Assembly: GCA_033764335.1 (NCBI GenBank)
Contig: JANRJC010000051.1
Span: 209,554-273,553 of the forward strand
Direction of reading: 5' to 3'
From: JAGQVA01 sp033764335
Lineage (GTDB): Bacteria > Bacteroidota > Bacteroidia > J057
Length of the DNA: 64,000 nucleotides
Within the stretch, counting starts at the first letter, position 1; every line of letters starts with the position of its first letter. The position numbers and the translations under genes are program-made. The notes beneath the pieces were generated by a model, which did no database searches, was not told the DNA's origin, and saw nothing but the letters and a program-made list of their open reading frames with translations. This document shows positions 54,116 through 63,094 of the stretch, in pieces.

Positions 54116-55590
54116 GAGGGGGTATATTTTCGGAGTGAAAAATAAAAAGTGGCGCCTGTTCCGGTCCCATCCGATTCTACCCAGATGGAACCTCCGTGCA
54201 ACTCAATGATTTTATGGCAAAGAGCCAGCCCTATGCCGGTACCTTTTTGTTTGTTGTCAAGTTTTTCAAATAGTTCAAATATCTTTTTATGAAACCGAGC
54301 CTCTATCCCCGGGCCATTGTCTTTTACATAAAACACGATTTCCTCCTCCGCTTTTTCCGGGTCGGGATGTGGCTGAAAACCGATTTTAATCACAATCTCT
54401 TTCCCCTCAATATTGTATTTGAGGGCATTCTCAATGAGATTTTGAAAAACTTCCCGAAGTCGGATGGGATCTCCTTTTACATCCGGAAGATTAGGCTGGA
54501 TGATCATTTTGGGGTTTTTGGCAATAATAACTCCTTGTAGTAAGGCCAGGATATCACTCAGAACCAGATTCATATCTACTTTCGCAGACGGAAAAGTATT
54601 TCTGCTTACCCGCGATAAATCCAGTAATTCATCCAACAATTGTCCCATTTTTTCCGCTGCACCGCTGATCCGGCGAAAATCATCCAGCGTTTGCGCAGTA
54701 GCTATTCCCTCAATATCCATCTTAATCATGGATAAAAACCCCTGAATCGTCACCAGCGGGCTTTTGAGGTCATGCGAAACCGAGTATGTAAATCGTTCCA
54801 ATTCGGCATTTTTGGCTTTTAGCTCCCGGATCAGGGATTTCTGGTCATTTTCAAATTGTTTGCGCTCGGTGATATTGATCATAAAAGCCAGGCTACTTTC
54901 GATTTCAAGGTTGGCATCAAATACCCCTACCGCCGATAGGAGAATGTCCATGATTTCGCCGTTTTTTTTGATGATGCGGTATTCCCGATTTCGGGTGATA
55001 CCGGTTTTGAAAAAATTGGGCAAAGATATTTCCTCGGCCACTTTACGGGACTCCGGAGTCATAAATTCCACAATCCCCTTTCCGATTACCGCTTCCCGTT
55101 CGTAACCCATTATATCCAGCCAGTAATCATTAACATCGGTTATCAAACCCCGCCTGTCTATGGAATGCATCATGACCGGGGTGTTGTTGTACAACATCCG
55201 GTAACGGTTGTCTATGGTATAAAGGGCTTTTTGTGTATTTACCAACTCCGTCACATCGGTGGTAATTACGCCAAAATTATCGTCAACCGGGAAAATATTG
55301 ATATAGATATGGCGGTCTTCCTTTCCGGGTAGAGGGATTTTTTCCTGCCATTTTGCAGGTGTTTTATCCAAAAGAACCCTAGCATAACGCTGATAGCGAT
55401 CTGTTTTTTCAATTCCGGGCGAAAGCTCGGTGACGTGTCGCCCTATGACATTCTCTCTTGTCAGGTTCGGATGAAAGGTCCGCATATAATGCTGGTTAAA
55501 ATCCAGCAAGTGCATGTCGGCACTCCATAACGAGTAAGTTTCTCCGGCAGATTCCCAGAACTGCCTGAGTTTATGATAAGTAATCTCCAA
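54112..55590 (-). CDS. PAS-domain sensor histidine kinase
   Basis: A 492-residue soluble kinase. Two PAS domains: about 15-115 (SLWSADMHLLDFNQHYM) and about 130-245, the latter with YLDIMGYEREA-like PAS core and a PAC segment (NREYRIIKKNGEIMDILLSA). The HisKA box RFTYSVSHDLKSPLVT holds the phospho-His at about 274. The ATPase domain has NLIENALKYN, DNGPGI and GTGIGLALC. With no membrane helix it should sense a cytoplasmic signal. It is the first gene of the three-gene cluster and is coupled to the receiver gene by a 4-base overlap. Confidence 0.92.
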   Translation of the reverse strand: MEITYHKLRQFWESAGETYSLWSADMHLLDFNQHYMRTFHPNLTRENVIGRHVTELSPGIEKTDRYQRYARVLLDKTPAKWQEKIPLPGKEDRHIYINIFPVDDNFGVITTDVTELVNTQKALYTIDNRYRMLYNNTPVMMHSIDRRGLITDVNDYWLDIMGYEREAVIGKGIVEFMTPESRKVAEEISLPNFFKTGITRNREYRIIKKNGEIMDILLSAVGVFDANLEIESSLAFMINITERKQFENDQKSLIRELKAKNAELERFTYSVSHDLKSPLVTIQGFLSMIKMDIEGIATAQTLDDFRRISGAAEKMGQLLDELLDLSRVSRNTFPSAKVDMNLVLSDILALLQGVIIAKNPKMIIQPNLPDVKGDPIRLREVFQNLIENALKYNIEGKEIVIKIGFQPHPDPEKAEEEIVFYVKDNGPGIEARFHKKIFELFEKLDNKQKGTGIGLALCHKIIELHGGSIWVESDGTGTGATFYFSLRKYTPS

Positions 55591-55673
55591 ATCTACAATT
55601 TGAGGGTCAGATGATTCTAAGATAAATAAATATTTTATTAGTCTGAATCATTTTTTGCAGATATTTTCAAAAA

Positions 55674-56327
55674 CTAGTAATGACCGATTATTTCTGTACC
55701 CGCAAGGTGGGCAAAATCATTTACTCTTTCTACCAGCCACCGCGATTTGTGAAACTGGAGACAAGTGATGGAGGTATTGTGGACAATGGTATAAAAAGTC
55801 ATATTAGGCGAAAAATCGAGGATTTTCCTCACAAGGGATTTGATGGCAAACCCGTGCGAAAAAACGCCTAAATTGAGGTTCTGGCCGGGTTCCAGTCCTC
55901 TCACCGTTGTTTCCATCCAAGCATACATACGGTTTTCCACTTCGCGCTGTGACTCTCCGCCGGGAGGTTTGAAGTTGTAAGGATCTGCTTTCAAAAGTAC
56001 CCTTACTTCCGGGGTATAATACTCTTCCCGGTTTTTGCCTTCCCACTCTCCCTGCGAAAGCTCTACAAGGTCCTCAGAGAATAAGATTTTGACGGGATCA
56101 AATCCGGTTTTTTCACAGGCGATACGGGCCGTTTCTTTGGCTCGTACTGCAATTGAGCTATATACAAAGTCAAAAGAAAGGTTCTCTTTGGAAAGCCTTT
56201 CTCCCAGCAGATTTGCCTGGTGATAACCCCGGTCGGAGAGTGGAAAGTGATTGCTGCGGCCGCCAATCAGGTGGTTGTTGACGTTGCCCATGCTTTCTGC
56301 GTGTCTGAAAAAATAAACTGTGATCAT
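55674..56327 (-). CDS. histidine phosphatase superfamily protein
   Basis: About 217 residues from the ATG at 56327 (MITVYFFRHAESMGNV); an earlier in-frame start would add 29 unlike residues and overlap polA. The phospho-His is in FRHAES at residues 7-12, with LSDRGYHQANLLG next. The Glu is in LVELSQGEWEGK, and the second His in GVFSHGFAIKSLV. That is the complete phosphoglycerate mutase-like set. The substrate is unknown: phosphoglycerate, alpha-ribazole phosphate and others are all possible. It is divergent from polA, 79 bp apart. Confidence 0.88.
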   Translation of the reverse strand: MITVYFFRHAESMGNVNNHLIGGRSNHFPLSDRGYHQANLLGERLSKENLSFDFVYSSIAVRAKETARIACEKTGFDPVKILFSEDLVELSQGEWEGKNREEYYTPEVRVLLKADPYNFKPPGGESQREVENRMYAWMETTVRGLEPGQNLNLGVFSHGFAIKSLVRKILDFSPNMTFYTIVHNTSITCLQFHKSRWLVERVNDFAHLAGTEIIGHY

Positions 56328-56406
56328 AATGTCTGCAAAAATGGCGCATTTACCCCAAATCGCAAATTTATTCTTAGATTGCTGATGTGTTAAAAACCCA
56401 ATAATA

Positions 56407-59169
56407 ATGGCCAAACATAAACTATTCCTACTCGACGGTATGGCGCTTTTATTCCGCGCTCATTTTGCTTTTATCCGTACCCCCCGCATCACTTCCAAAG
56501 GGCTGAATACCAGTGCCGTATTTGGTTTTCTTAATACACTGCTGGAGATTATTTCCAAAGAAAACCCCTCTCACCTCGCCGTCGCTCTCGATACAAGTGG
56601 CCCTACCTTTCGCCATACGGAATACCCCGAATACAAAGCCGGTAGAGAATCCATGCCCGAAGATCTGGCCATTGCCATTCCCTATATTTATAAATTGTTG
56701 AAAATTCTGGACATCCCTGCCCTGGTCAAACCCGGTTACGAGGCCGATGACATTATCGGGACCGTCAGCCATCAGATTTCCGGGGAGGAATTTGATGTCT
56801 ATATGGTCACCCCCGACAAAGACTACGCCCAACTTGTCAAAGACCACGTATTTCTCTACAAACCCCGCTCCAAAGGCGGAGGGTTTGATATACTTGGCCC
56901 TAAAGAAATAGAGGAAAATTTTGGCGTACCGCCCGAAAGAATTATAGACCTCCTCGGCCTTCAGGGCGACGCCGTGGACAATATCCCCGGTATTCCTAAA
57001 ATCGGCCCTAAAACGGCTGTCGAACTTATCCAACAGTTTGGCTCCGTCGAAGCTATCCTCGAAAATGCCGCATCCGTTACGAAAAAAAGTATTCAGGAAA
57101 ATCTCTTAAACTACGGCCAACAGGGCATTCTCTCCAAAAAACTCGCCACCATCATGGTGGATATGCCGATTGAGTGGACGGAAAAAGACCTCCGCCTCGG
57201 CCATGCAGACCTCGAAGCGCTCGCTCCGCTGCTGGAAGAACTGGAGTTCAAAACCATCGGCTTGCGCCTGCTCAACAGCCGCCTCAACCCTGTACAAACC
57301 ACGGACGTGGATACCGACCAGCCCCAGCCTGAAATCACCCTCGAAACCAGTCATAAAACCATTTCTACCGTCAGCCATGATTATATCTTGCTGAAAACCG
57401 CGGAAGAACGCGCAGCACTTATCGAAAAAATCAAAGCCACCGGTGAATTTTGTTTTGATACCGAAACGACCAATATTGATCCTATGGTCGCCGAAATCGT
57501 AGGCCTTTCAATCAGTATAAAACCCGGCGAAGCCTATTTTATCCATTTTCCCGAAAATCAGCCCGCCTCCGAAGTTAAAGCCATTTTGGATGAGTTTCAG
57601 GAAGTGCTGACGCACCCCGATATTCTTAAAATCGGACAAAACCTCAAATACGACATCCTCATGCTCCGCAACTACGAAATCAAAGTTGACGGACCTATGT
57701 TTGATACCATGCTTGCCCACTACGTAATCAAACCCGAGGGCAAACACAATATGGACGATATGTCCGAAGAATATCTTCATTACGCGCCCGTCTCGATAGA
57801 AACGCTGATTGGCCCCAAAGGGAAAAACCAAAAAACCATGCGGGAGGCTGACCTCTCTGCGTTGGTCGAATATGCCTGCGAAGACGCCGATGTGACCCTT
57901 CAGCTAAAAAATATCCTGGCAAAAGAGGTGAAAAATGATTTTGTCTTTGAAAAAATAGAACAACCGCTCATGCCTATTCTGGGAGATATGGAGTTTGAGG
58001 GTATTCGTATAGACAAAAGCGCACTTGATGAATATTCGGAAGAACTGGCAAAACGACTGGTGATTCTCGAAAAAGAAATTTATGAACAGGCCGGAGAAAC
58101 CTTTAACATCAATTCTCCCAAACAACTGGGCGAAATCTTGTTTGATAAACTAGGCCTGGGCAAAGGTGCAAAGCAGAAAAAAACCGCCACGGGGCAATAC
58201 GTAACCAACGAACAGGAACTTTCTTATTTGGCCGGATCACATCCGCTTCCCGACCGAATCCTCGCTTATCGCGGCGTAAACAAATTAAAATCCACCTACG
58301 TGGATGCTCTGCCCAAAATGATCAATCCCAAAACCGGACGGGTTCATACCACTTTCAGCCAGTCCGTAGCCGTGACCGGGCGACTGAGTTCGGTCAATCC
58401 AAACCTCCAGAATATTCCCATCCGCTCGGAAGACGGGCGGGAAGTGAGGAAAGGATTTATCCCCCGCAATGAAGAGTATTTATTGCTTTCTGCGGACTAT
58501 TCGCAGGTAGAATTGCGAATCATGGCGGCCATGAGCCAGGACCCTAACATGATGGAAGCTTTTGTACAAAAAGAAGACATTCACCGCGCTACGGCGTCAA
58601 AAGTTTTTGGTGTTGCTCCGCATGAAGTTACCTCCGATCAGCGTTCCCGCGCCAAAGCGGTCAATTTTGGTATTATCTATGGCATCTCGGCTTTTGGCCT
58701 GAGTCAGCGAATGGGACTTACCCGTCTGGAAGCGAAAGAAGTGATTGAAGCCTATTTTGCCCAATACCGCAGAGTACAGGCGTTTATGGACGAATGCGTC
58801 GAAAAGGCCCGAAAAACCGGGTATGTGGAAACCTATTTTGGCCGAAGAAGGTATCTGACTGACATCAACTCCAAAAACGCAACCGTGCGTGGGTTTGCCG
58901 AGCGCAACGCCATCAATTCTCCCATTCAGGGAACGGCTGCCGACATCATCAAACTGGCCATGATCCAGGTAGCAGAAGCCATGAAAGGCGAAAACCTGAA
59001 ATCAAAAATGGTGCTTCAGGTACACGACGAACTGGTGTTTGATGTACACCGCAGCGAAGTAGAAGTGGTAAGAGAATTGGTGCGGGAAAAAATGCTCAAC
59101 GCCGTAAACATCGGTGTGCCGATGGATGTCGAAGTCGGAGTAGGGGAGAACTGGCTGGAAGCCCATTAA
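56407..59169 (+). CDS. polA: DNA polymerase I
   Basis: A 920-residue three-domain polymerase for Okazaki maturation and repair. The 5'-3' nuclease occupies about 1-290 (LFLLDGMALLFRAHFAF, DDIIGT, TPDKDYAQLV). The 3'-5' exonuclease is intact: Exo I CFDTETTN (about 351-358), Exo II GQNLKYDIL and Exo III YACEDADVT, so proofreading is expected, unlike in some relatives. The polymerase has motif A LLSADYSQVELR (about 696), motif B RAKAVNFGIIYG and motif C QVHDELVFDV (about 873). The next gene on this side is convergent and separated by the toxin-antitoxin insertion. Confidence 0.98.
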   Translation: MAKHKLFLLDGMALLFRAHFAFIRTPRITSKGLNTSAVFGFLNTLLEIISKENPSHLAVALDTSGPTFRHTEYPEYKAGRESMPEDLAIAIPYIYKLLKILDIPALVKPGYEADDIIGTVSHQISGEEFDVYMVTPDKDYAQLVKDHVFLYKPRSKGGGFDILGPKEIEENFGVPPERIIDLLGLQGDAVDNIPGIPKIGPKTAVELIQQFGSVEAILENAASVTKKSIQENLLNYGQQGILSKKLATIMVDMPIEWTEKDLRLGHADLEALAPLLEELEFKTIGLRLLNSRLNPVQTTDVDTDQPQPEITLETSHKTISTVSHDYILLKTAEERAALIEKIKATGEFCFDTETTNIDPMVAEIVGLSISIKPGEAYFIHFPENQPASEVKAILDEFQEVLTHPDILKIGQNLKYDILMLRNYEIKVDGPMFDTMLAHYVIKPEGKHNMDDMSEEYLHYAPVSIETLIGPKGKNQKTMREADLSALVEYACEDADVTLQLKNILAKEVKNDFVFEKIEQPLMPILGDMEFEGIRIDKSALDEYSEELAKRLVILEKEIYEQAGETFNINSPKQLGEILFDKLGLGKGAKQKKTATGQYVTNEQELSYLAGSHPLPDRILAYRGVNKLKSTYVDALPKMINPKTGRVHTTFSQSVAVTGRLSSVNPNLQNIPIRSEDGREVRKGFIPRNEEYLLLSADYSQVELRIMAAMSQDPNMMEAFVQKEDIHRATASKVFGVAPHEVTSDQRSRAKAVNFGIIYGISAFGLSQRMGLTRLEAKEVIEAYFAQYRRVQAFMDECVEKARKTGYVETYFGRRRYLTDINSKNATVRGFAERNAINSPIQGTAADIIKLAMIQVAEAMKGENLKSKMVLQVHDELVFDVHRSEVEVVRELVREKMLNAVNIGVPMDVEVGVGENWLEAH

Positions 59170-59189
59170 CAGAGTAAATGCGGGCAGAT

Positions 59190-59232
59190 ATTAATCCAAC
59201 TCATAATACTCCCAGGCTCCGATGTCAAAGCC
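59190..59232. repeat. 43-bp direct repeat, copy 1 (remnant of the 59911 gene's 3' end)
   Basis: These 43 bases are identical to 59910-59952, exactly 720 bp away. Copy 2 contains the true last 14 codons and the stop of the beta-helix lipoprotein gene; copy 1 is a detached remnant on the polA side of the toxin-antitoxin module. Confidence 0.95.
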
Positions 59233-59268
59233 CTTAGAGCATGATATGTAATTGATAGCATGTTCTTA

Positions 59269-59595
59269 TTAAAGGTAATTTTCCAAAAGATGCTGGACTT
59301 CTTTGTCTGAAATCGTATCTTTTTCTCCTTTATTATAAATCGAAAGTAGTATTACAGCAGTTTGTGTTATCTTTACAAAAGAAATCACTCTCGCTCCCCC
59401 GGACTTCCCTTTGCCTTTTGAGGATATAGCCAGTCGGATTTTGTAAATATCGTTGCCAAGTGGGGTTCCTATTGTAGGATTTTGGGCAAGGTCCTACCCT
59501 AAGTTTTTGAGTTCAGATTTGAGGGATGGATATTTTTTGATAAGGCGTTTCGCCTCTTTAACAAAGTTATCAGAAAGAATTACTTCAAAGTTCAT
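59269..59595 (-). pseudogene. RelE/ParE-family toxin broken by an amber codon
   Basis: Starting at the ATG at 59595, the frame encodes 33 residues (MNFEVILSDNFVKEAKRLIK then KYPSLKSELKNLG), then an in-frame TAG at 59494-59496, then continues without shift for 74 further residues to TAA at 59269. The second part (DLAQNPTIGTPLGNDIYKIR, SKGKGKSGGARVISF) is the rest of a RelE/ParE-like toxin of the kind that contains GTPLG, YKIRLA and GKSGGARV. The whole, counting TAG as one residue, is 108 residues, a normal toxin length. So a single nonsense mutation seems to have silenced it. It overlaps the antitoxin gene by 11 bases. Confidence 0.85.
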
Positions 59596-59800
59596 TCAGA
59601 AAATCTTTAAGAAGAGTACCTTTCACCTTCCCCTCTCTAAATAATCGCATTTCCTCAAATCCTCTAACCAGATTTTCTTCAATTTCTTTTTTTGAATCTC
59701 CCTCATCCGCCTTTTCAATTTTCACGAAGCCCAGACTTTTCACAAGCTTCATAAAAAATTTATACTCTTTGTCTGGAATTTTTATGATTATCTCTTTCAT
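59585..59800 (-). CDS. antitoxin of the broken RelE/ParE-like module
   Basis: A 71-residue protein (MKEIIIKIPDKEYKFFMKLV at the start). Short, charged and helix-forming, with KKEIEENLVRGFEEMRLFRE as the likely toxin-binding segment and an N-terminal beta strand as in Phd/RHH-like antitoxins of this group. No clear DNA-binding motif beyond that. It ends 11 bases inside the toxin's start, the usual coupled antitoxin-first order. The module is AT-rich and inserted between 43-bp repeats. The antitoxin frame is intact while the toxin is not. Confidence 0.7.
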   Translation of the reverse strand: MKEIIIKIPDKEYKFFMKLVKSLGFVKIEKADEGDSKKEIEENLVRGFEEMRLFREGKVKGTLLKDFLNEL

Positions 59801-59909
59801 TGTTATATAAAAATTATGCAGAGTGCCTTATTTTCCCTAAAAGCAAATTTAATCAATGAAAGTTTTGAAAAAAAGCTGTTTAGGGCAGAATTGCCAGATT
59901 TTGTTTTAC

Positions 59910-59952
59910 ATTAATCCAACTCATAATACTCCCAGGCTCCGATGTCAAAGCC
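59910..59952. repeat. 43-bp direct repeat, copy 2 (3' end of the beta-helix gene)
   Basis: Identical to 59190-59232. It encodes the end of the lipoprotein (GFDIGAWEYYELD and stop). Together the copies bound the 677 bp that carry the toxin-antitoxin genes. Confidence 0.95.
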
Positions 59953-61440
59953 TGCGTAGCGCAGGCTGTCGCTGCGACCCCGGTAGTCGTCCGCGTATCC
60001 GCTGGAGCCGGGCGGTGTGTCAAGTCCGGTATTGATGAGGGGGCTGCCCTCCTTCGGGCGGTAATCGCGGTATAAGAAGTCGTTAAACTGCGGATCGAGA
60101 TTTTTGGTGGAGTTAAATAAATGGGGCACAATGGCTACTTCGTAGTCCTCGCTCACTCGCACCAGCGAATAGTCAAACCGTAGGCTGCTGAAGGGATTGC
60201 CCAACAAGGTATCCAAGACAATTTCGTCCTCCTCGCTACCCCAGATCACACAGTTGGTAAACTGGTAATACGCCGGATAAATATTCGCAGTAACCCCATC
60301 AAAGGTAAACCAGTTGGTCAGCAGCATCTGCGGCGTGCGCCGCGAAAACCGGATAATGCTGTAATTGGCAAAGGTGCAGTTGTAAAAGCTGTATTTCCCT
60401 CCTCCAATCAGGGCTAAGGTGCGCAGTTTACAGGTATTGACAATCGAGTTTTCCATAAAAATAGCCGGAACGGAGCTTGCAATGCTTCCCGAAGGATCCA
60501 CGCCTACTCCCACAATGCCGTGTGCGCCCATGTTTTTGATTTCGGTGTATTGGATCGTGACCTTGGGGTTTGTGTTGACGGAAATGGAGTCCACCTCTAT
60601 GCCGATCAGGGCGTTTTTAATGCGGCAATGCCGAAGAATATTGTCTTTGCTGTTTTTAAAAAAACGAATGCCTCTCCACTGCGCCGGATTTTCCTGGTAA
60701 AGTGAATCCAGCCTCGATCCTTTAAATTCGATGGGCATTCCGGGCAAACCTTCGGCTTTCAGCGTACCATCCACAAACAGCATCGAATACAACCCAAAAG
60801 TGGGGCTGCCAAAACTATCGGTGATGCCAAACTGATAAGGCGTAAAGAAAATTTCCGTGCCGGGCAAAACGGTGACGGTTACTCCTTCCGGAATGTATAT
60901 CGGGCCGTCCATGATAATGGGTTTGTCCGGGGTAAGAGTAGTGTCTTTGCTGAAGAAAAATCCGTCAATATTTAAAAAATTTTCCTCCTGCCGGATACGT
61001 GCGCGGAGAAAATAAGCGTCAATCACAAAAGCGCGGATCAGCACCTGCTGGATTTCGTCCCCTACTTGAAAGTTGAGATATTCTTCAGAAAAATCGTCCT
61101 TCAACTGGGACTTCAGGTTGATAAACAAATGAATACTGTCTTTGTTGGCAATGACAATATCCGCGACATCATTGTTTTCGATTCCGTCCACAATCATGGA
61201 AAACTCCGAATCCGCTCCTTTTTCCAGCCAGATGCGGGATACGTTGACGGCTCTCCCGGTGTAGTTGGAGACAATGAGCCGTTCGCTGGGAGTGAGCAAC
61301 GTAGTAAAAATGGAATCAAACAAAACGGTATCCGCCGAAAAGCTGAGAGTACCTTCTTCAACGGGATTGACCGGTCGTTCACAACTCCCGGCGACCAGTC
61401 CACCGAAAGCTACCAGGAAGGGGAAAAAAAATCGCTTCAT
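59911..61440 (-). CDS. beta-helix lipoprotein
   Basis: About 509 residues from the ATG at 61440 (MKRFFFPFLVAFGGLVAGSC); the lipobox AGSC gives Cys20. An earlier in-frame start adds 25 residues ahead of the signal. The N-terminal ~150 residues are a beta-sandwich (LIVSNYTGRAVNVSRIWLEK). From about 180 on, the sequence has right-handed parallel beta-helix character, with repeated NxxxxNCxF/IxNxxI strands (DNILRHCRIKNALIGIEVDS, YTEIKNMGAHGIVGVGVDPS). The C-terminal GSPLINTGLD ... DIGAWEY is the typical end of choice-of-anchor beta-helix proteins. Likely a surface carbohydrate-interacting protein. Its 3' end is duplicated beyond the toxin-antitoxin module. Confidence 0.82.
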   Translation of the reverse strand: MKRFFFPFLVAFGGLVAGSCERPVNPVEEGTLSFSADTVLFDSIFTTLLTPSERLIVSNYTGRAVNVSRIWLEKGADSEFSMIVDGIENNDVADIVIANKDSIHLFINLKSQLKDDFSEEYLNFQVGDEIQQVLIRAFVIDAYFLRARIRQEENFLNIDGFFFSKDTTLTPDKPIIMDGPIYIPEGVTVTVLPGTEIFFTPYQFGITDSFGSPTFGLYSMLFVDGTLKAEGLPGMPIEFKGSRLDSLYQENPAQWRGIRFFKNSKDNILRHCRIKNALIGIEVDSISVNTNPKVTIQYTEIKNMGAHGIVGVGVDPSGSIASSVPAIFMENSIVNTCKLRTLALIGGGKYSFYNCTFANYSIIRFSRRTPQMLLTNWFTFDGVTANIYPAYYQFTNCVIWGSEEDEIVLDTLLGNPFSSLRFDYSLVRVSEDYEVAIVPHLFNSTKNLDPQFNDFLYRDYRPKEGSPLINTGLDTPPGSSGYADDYRGRSDSLRYAGFDIGAWEYYELD

Positions 61441-61552
61441 AAACACAAACCTACACACCGGGCTGCAAATAAACCAGCCAAAAAAAAGGGACGGTTTGCA
61501 TGAGATAAGAGACAATCCTTATCTTGTAACCCTTTAGGAAAGATTATCCACA

Positions 61553-62959
61553 ATGAATGATCATATCTCGCGAAGAAATTTCCTGAAACTTGCCGGAATG
61601 GTGGGTATCGGTTTTGCCGGACTGCAAATGGTGGGGTGCCGGATGGAAGGCGGCGTGTCACAGGTACGCGCACATAGGCAGAGAAAATACGGGGCGTTGA
61701 TTCCGGATACGATGGGTATTCTTGACCTTCCCCGAGGATTTTCTTACCGGATCATTTCGGAGCAAAAAACACCGATGGCGGATGGATTTTTTGTACCGGG
61801 CAAACCCGACGGGATGGCTGCCTTTGAAGGGCCGGAAGGCAAAACGATTTTGATCCGCAACCATGAAGTAAGCCCTGAAATGCGAGAGTTGGGGCCTTTT
61901 GGAACCGATAGGAAGTTGTTGAAGCAATTAGGGCGAGAAAAGATTTACGACTATGGGCAAGGGGAATTGCCGGGGCTGGGAGGCACAACGACGGTGATTT
62001 ATGATACCCGTACACAAAAAGTGGAACTTGAATATCTAAGCCTGGCAGGTACGATCCGCAATTGTGCCGGTGGTCCCACCCCCTGGAATAGCTGGCTTAC
62101 TTGCGAGGAGACGGTAGTGAGAGCCGGTTACAGGCTGGAAAAAGATCATGGGTATGTATTTGAAGTACCCGTATCGGCGATTCCTCAACTGGCGGACCCC
62201 CTGCCTATAAAAGCAATGGGACGCTTTCAACATGAAGCCGTAGGCGTTGATCCTCAGACAAGTATTGTTTATCAGACCGAAGACCGGCTGGACGGGTTGA
62301 TTTACCGCTATATTCCCTTTGTACCGGAAAAACTCCATGCCGGAGGAAAACTGCAGGCCCTGATGATAAAAGGAGAGCCGGGAAAAGATACCCGCAACTG
62401 GAAAGAAATCACAACTCCTCCTTTTCCCCGCAACACACCTTTGGCCGTAGAGTGGATAGACCTTGACAATATTGAAGCACCGGATGACGACCTGCGGCTC
62501 CGAGGTTTTGAAAAGGGGGCAGCACGGTTTGGCCGGGGAGAAGGCATGTGGTTTGGGGTAGAAGAATGTTATTTTGCCTGTACTTTTGGCGGGCAGAATA
62601 AGCAGGGGCAAATTTTTCGTTATCGCCCGGGGCCGTATGAAGGCACAATGCGGGAGTCGGAGGCGCCGGGAACGCTGGAGCTATTTTCTGAACCCGACAA
62701 TTCCCACCTGTTGCAAAACTGCGACAATATGACCATTTCTCCCTGGGGAGACCTGATCGTGTGTGAAGACACACTGGAGGCCCGCATTATGGGCATTACC
62801 CCCGACGGCGGTTATTATCCCCTGGCAAAAAATGCCAAAATGAACTCCGAATTTTCCGGAGTCACTTTTTCTCCTGATGGAACCACCCTTTTCGTGAATA
62901 TTCAGCACCAGGGACTTACTTTTGCGATCACCGGTCCCTGGGACAAAACACGTGCGTAA
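61553..62959 (+). CDS. PhoX-family (DUF839) phosphatase with Tat lipoprotein signal
   Basis: A 468-residue protein. It opens with a twin-arginine signal SRRNFLKLAGMVGIG, and MVGC at about 26-29 suggests a Tat-exported lipoprotein. PhoX-type beta-propeller motifs include ILIRNHEVSPEM, GGTTTVIYD, NCAGGPTPWNSWLTCEET, GRFQHEAVGVDP and VCEDTLEARIMGI. PhoX enzymes are calcium/iron-dependent alkaline phosphatases, but many DUF839 members have no proven activity, so phosphatase is a family-level call. It is divergent from the beta-helix lipoprotein, 112 bp between starts. The IS begins shortly after its stop. Confidence 0.85.
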   Translation: MNDHISRRNFLKLAGMVGIGFAGLQMVGCRMEGGVSQVRAHRQRKYGALIPDTMGILDLPRGFSYRIISEQKTPMADGFFVPGKPDGMAAFEGPEGKTILIRNHEVSPEMRELGPFGTDRKLLKQLGREKIYDYGQGELPGLGGTTTVIYDTRTQKVELEYLSLAGTIRNCAGGPTPWNSWLTCEETVVRAGYRLEKDHGYVFEVPVSAIPQLADPLPIKAMGRFQHEAVGVDPQTSIVYQTEDRLDGLIYRYIPFVPEKLHAGGKLQALMIKGEPGKDTRNWKEITTPPFPRNTPLAVEWIDLDNIEAPDDDLRLRGFEKGAARFGRGEGMWFGVEECYFACTFGGQNKQGQIFRYRPGPYEGTMRESEAPGTLELFSEPDNSHLLQNCDNMTISPWGDLIVCEDTLEARIMGITPDGGYYPLAKNAKMNSEFSGVTFSPDGTTLFVNIQHQGLTFAITGPWDKTRA

Positions 62960-63094
62960 TTCGATTGAAAGCTATATAAAGGTCAACCCGGCGTGCGAAG
63001 ACGCGCCCCCGGAATCAAAAAAGGGGGACGTATCGGTGCTACCGATGTTTCGGCCCTCCGGGCTACGGTTTCTACGTATCTTTACAAAAAAGAT
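62960..63094. other. left flank of the IS4-type element with small hairpins
   Basis: No gene is seen. The stretch holds CCCCC ... GGGGG around 63006-63029, a near-palindrome ATCGGT-GCT-ACCGAT (63031-63045) and GCCC-TCC-GGGC (63053-63063). Such hairpins before a transposase can limit read-through, and one may belong to the left terminal repeat. The IS right end is outside the window, so the terminal repeats cannot be defined. Confidence 0.45.

Noticed and set aside
59494..59496. TAG in the toxin as programmed recoding (selenocysteine or pyrrolysine)
   Set aside because: Selenocysteine uses TGA, and no pyrrolysine genes or recoding hairpin are visible; a nonsense mutation is simpler.
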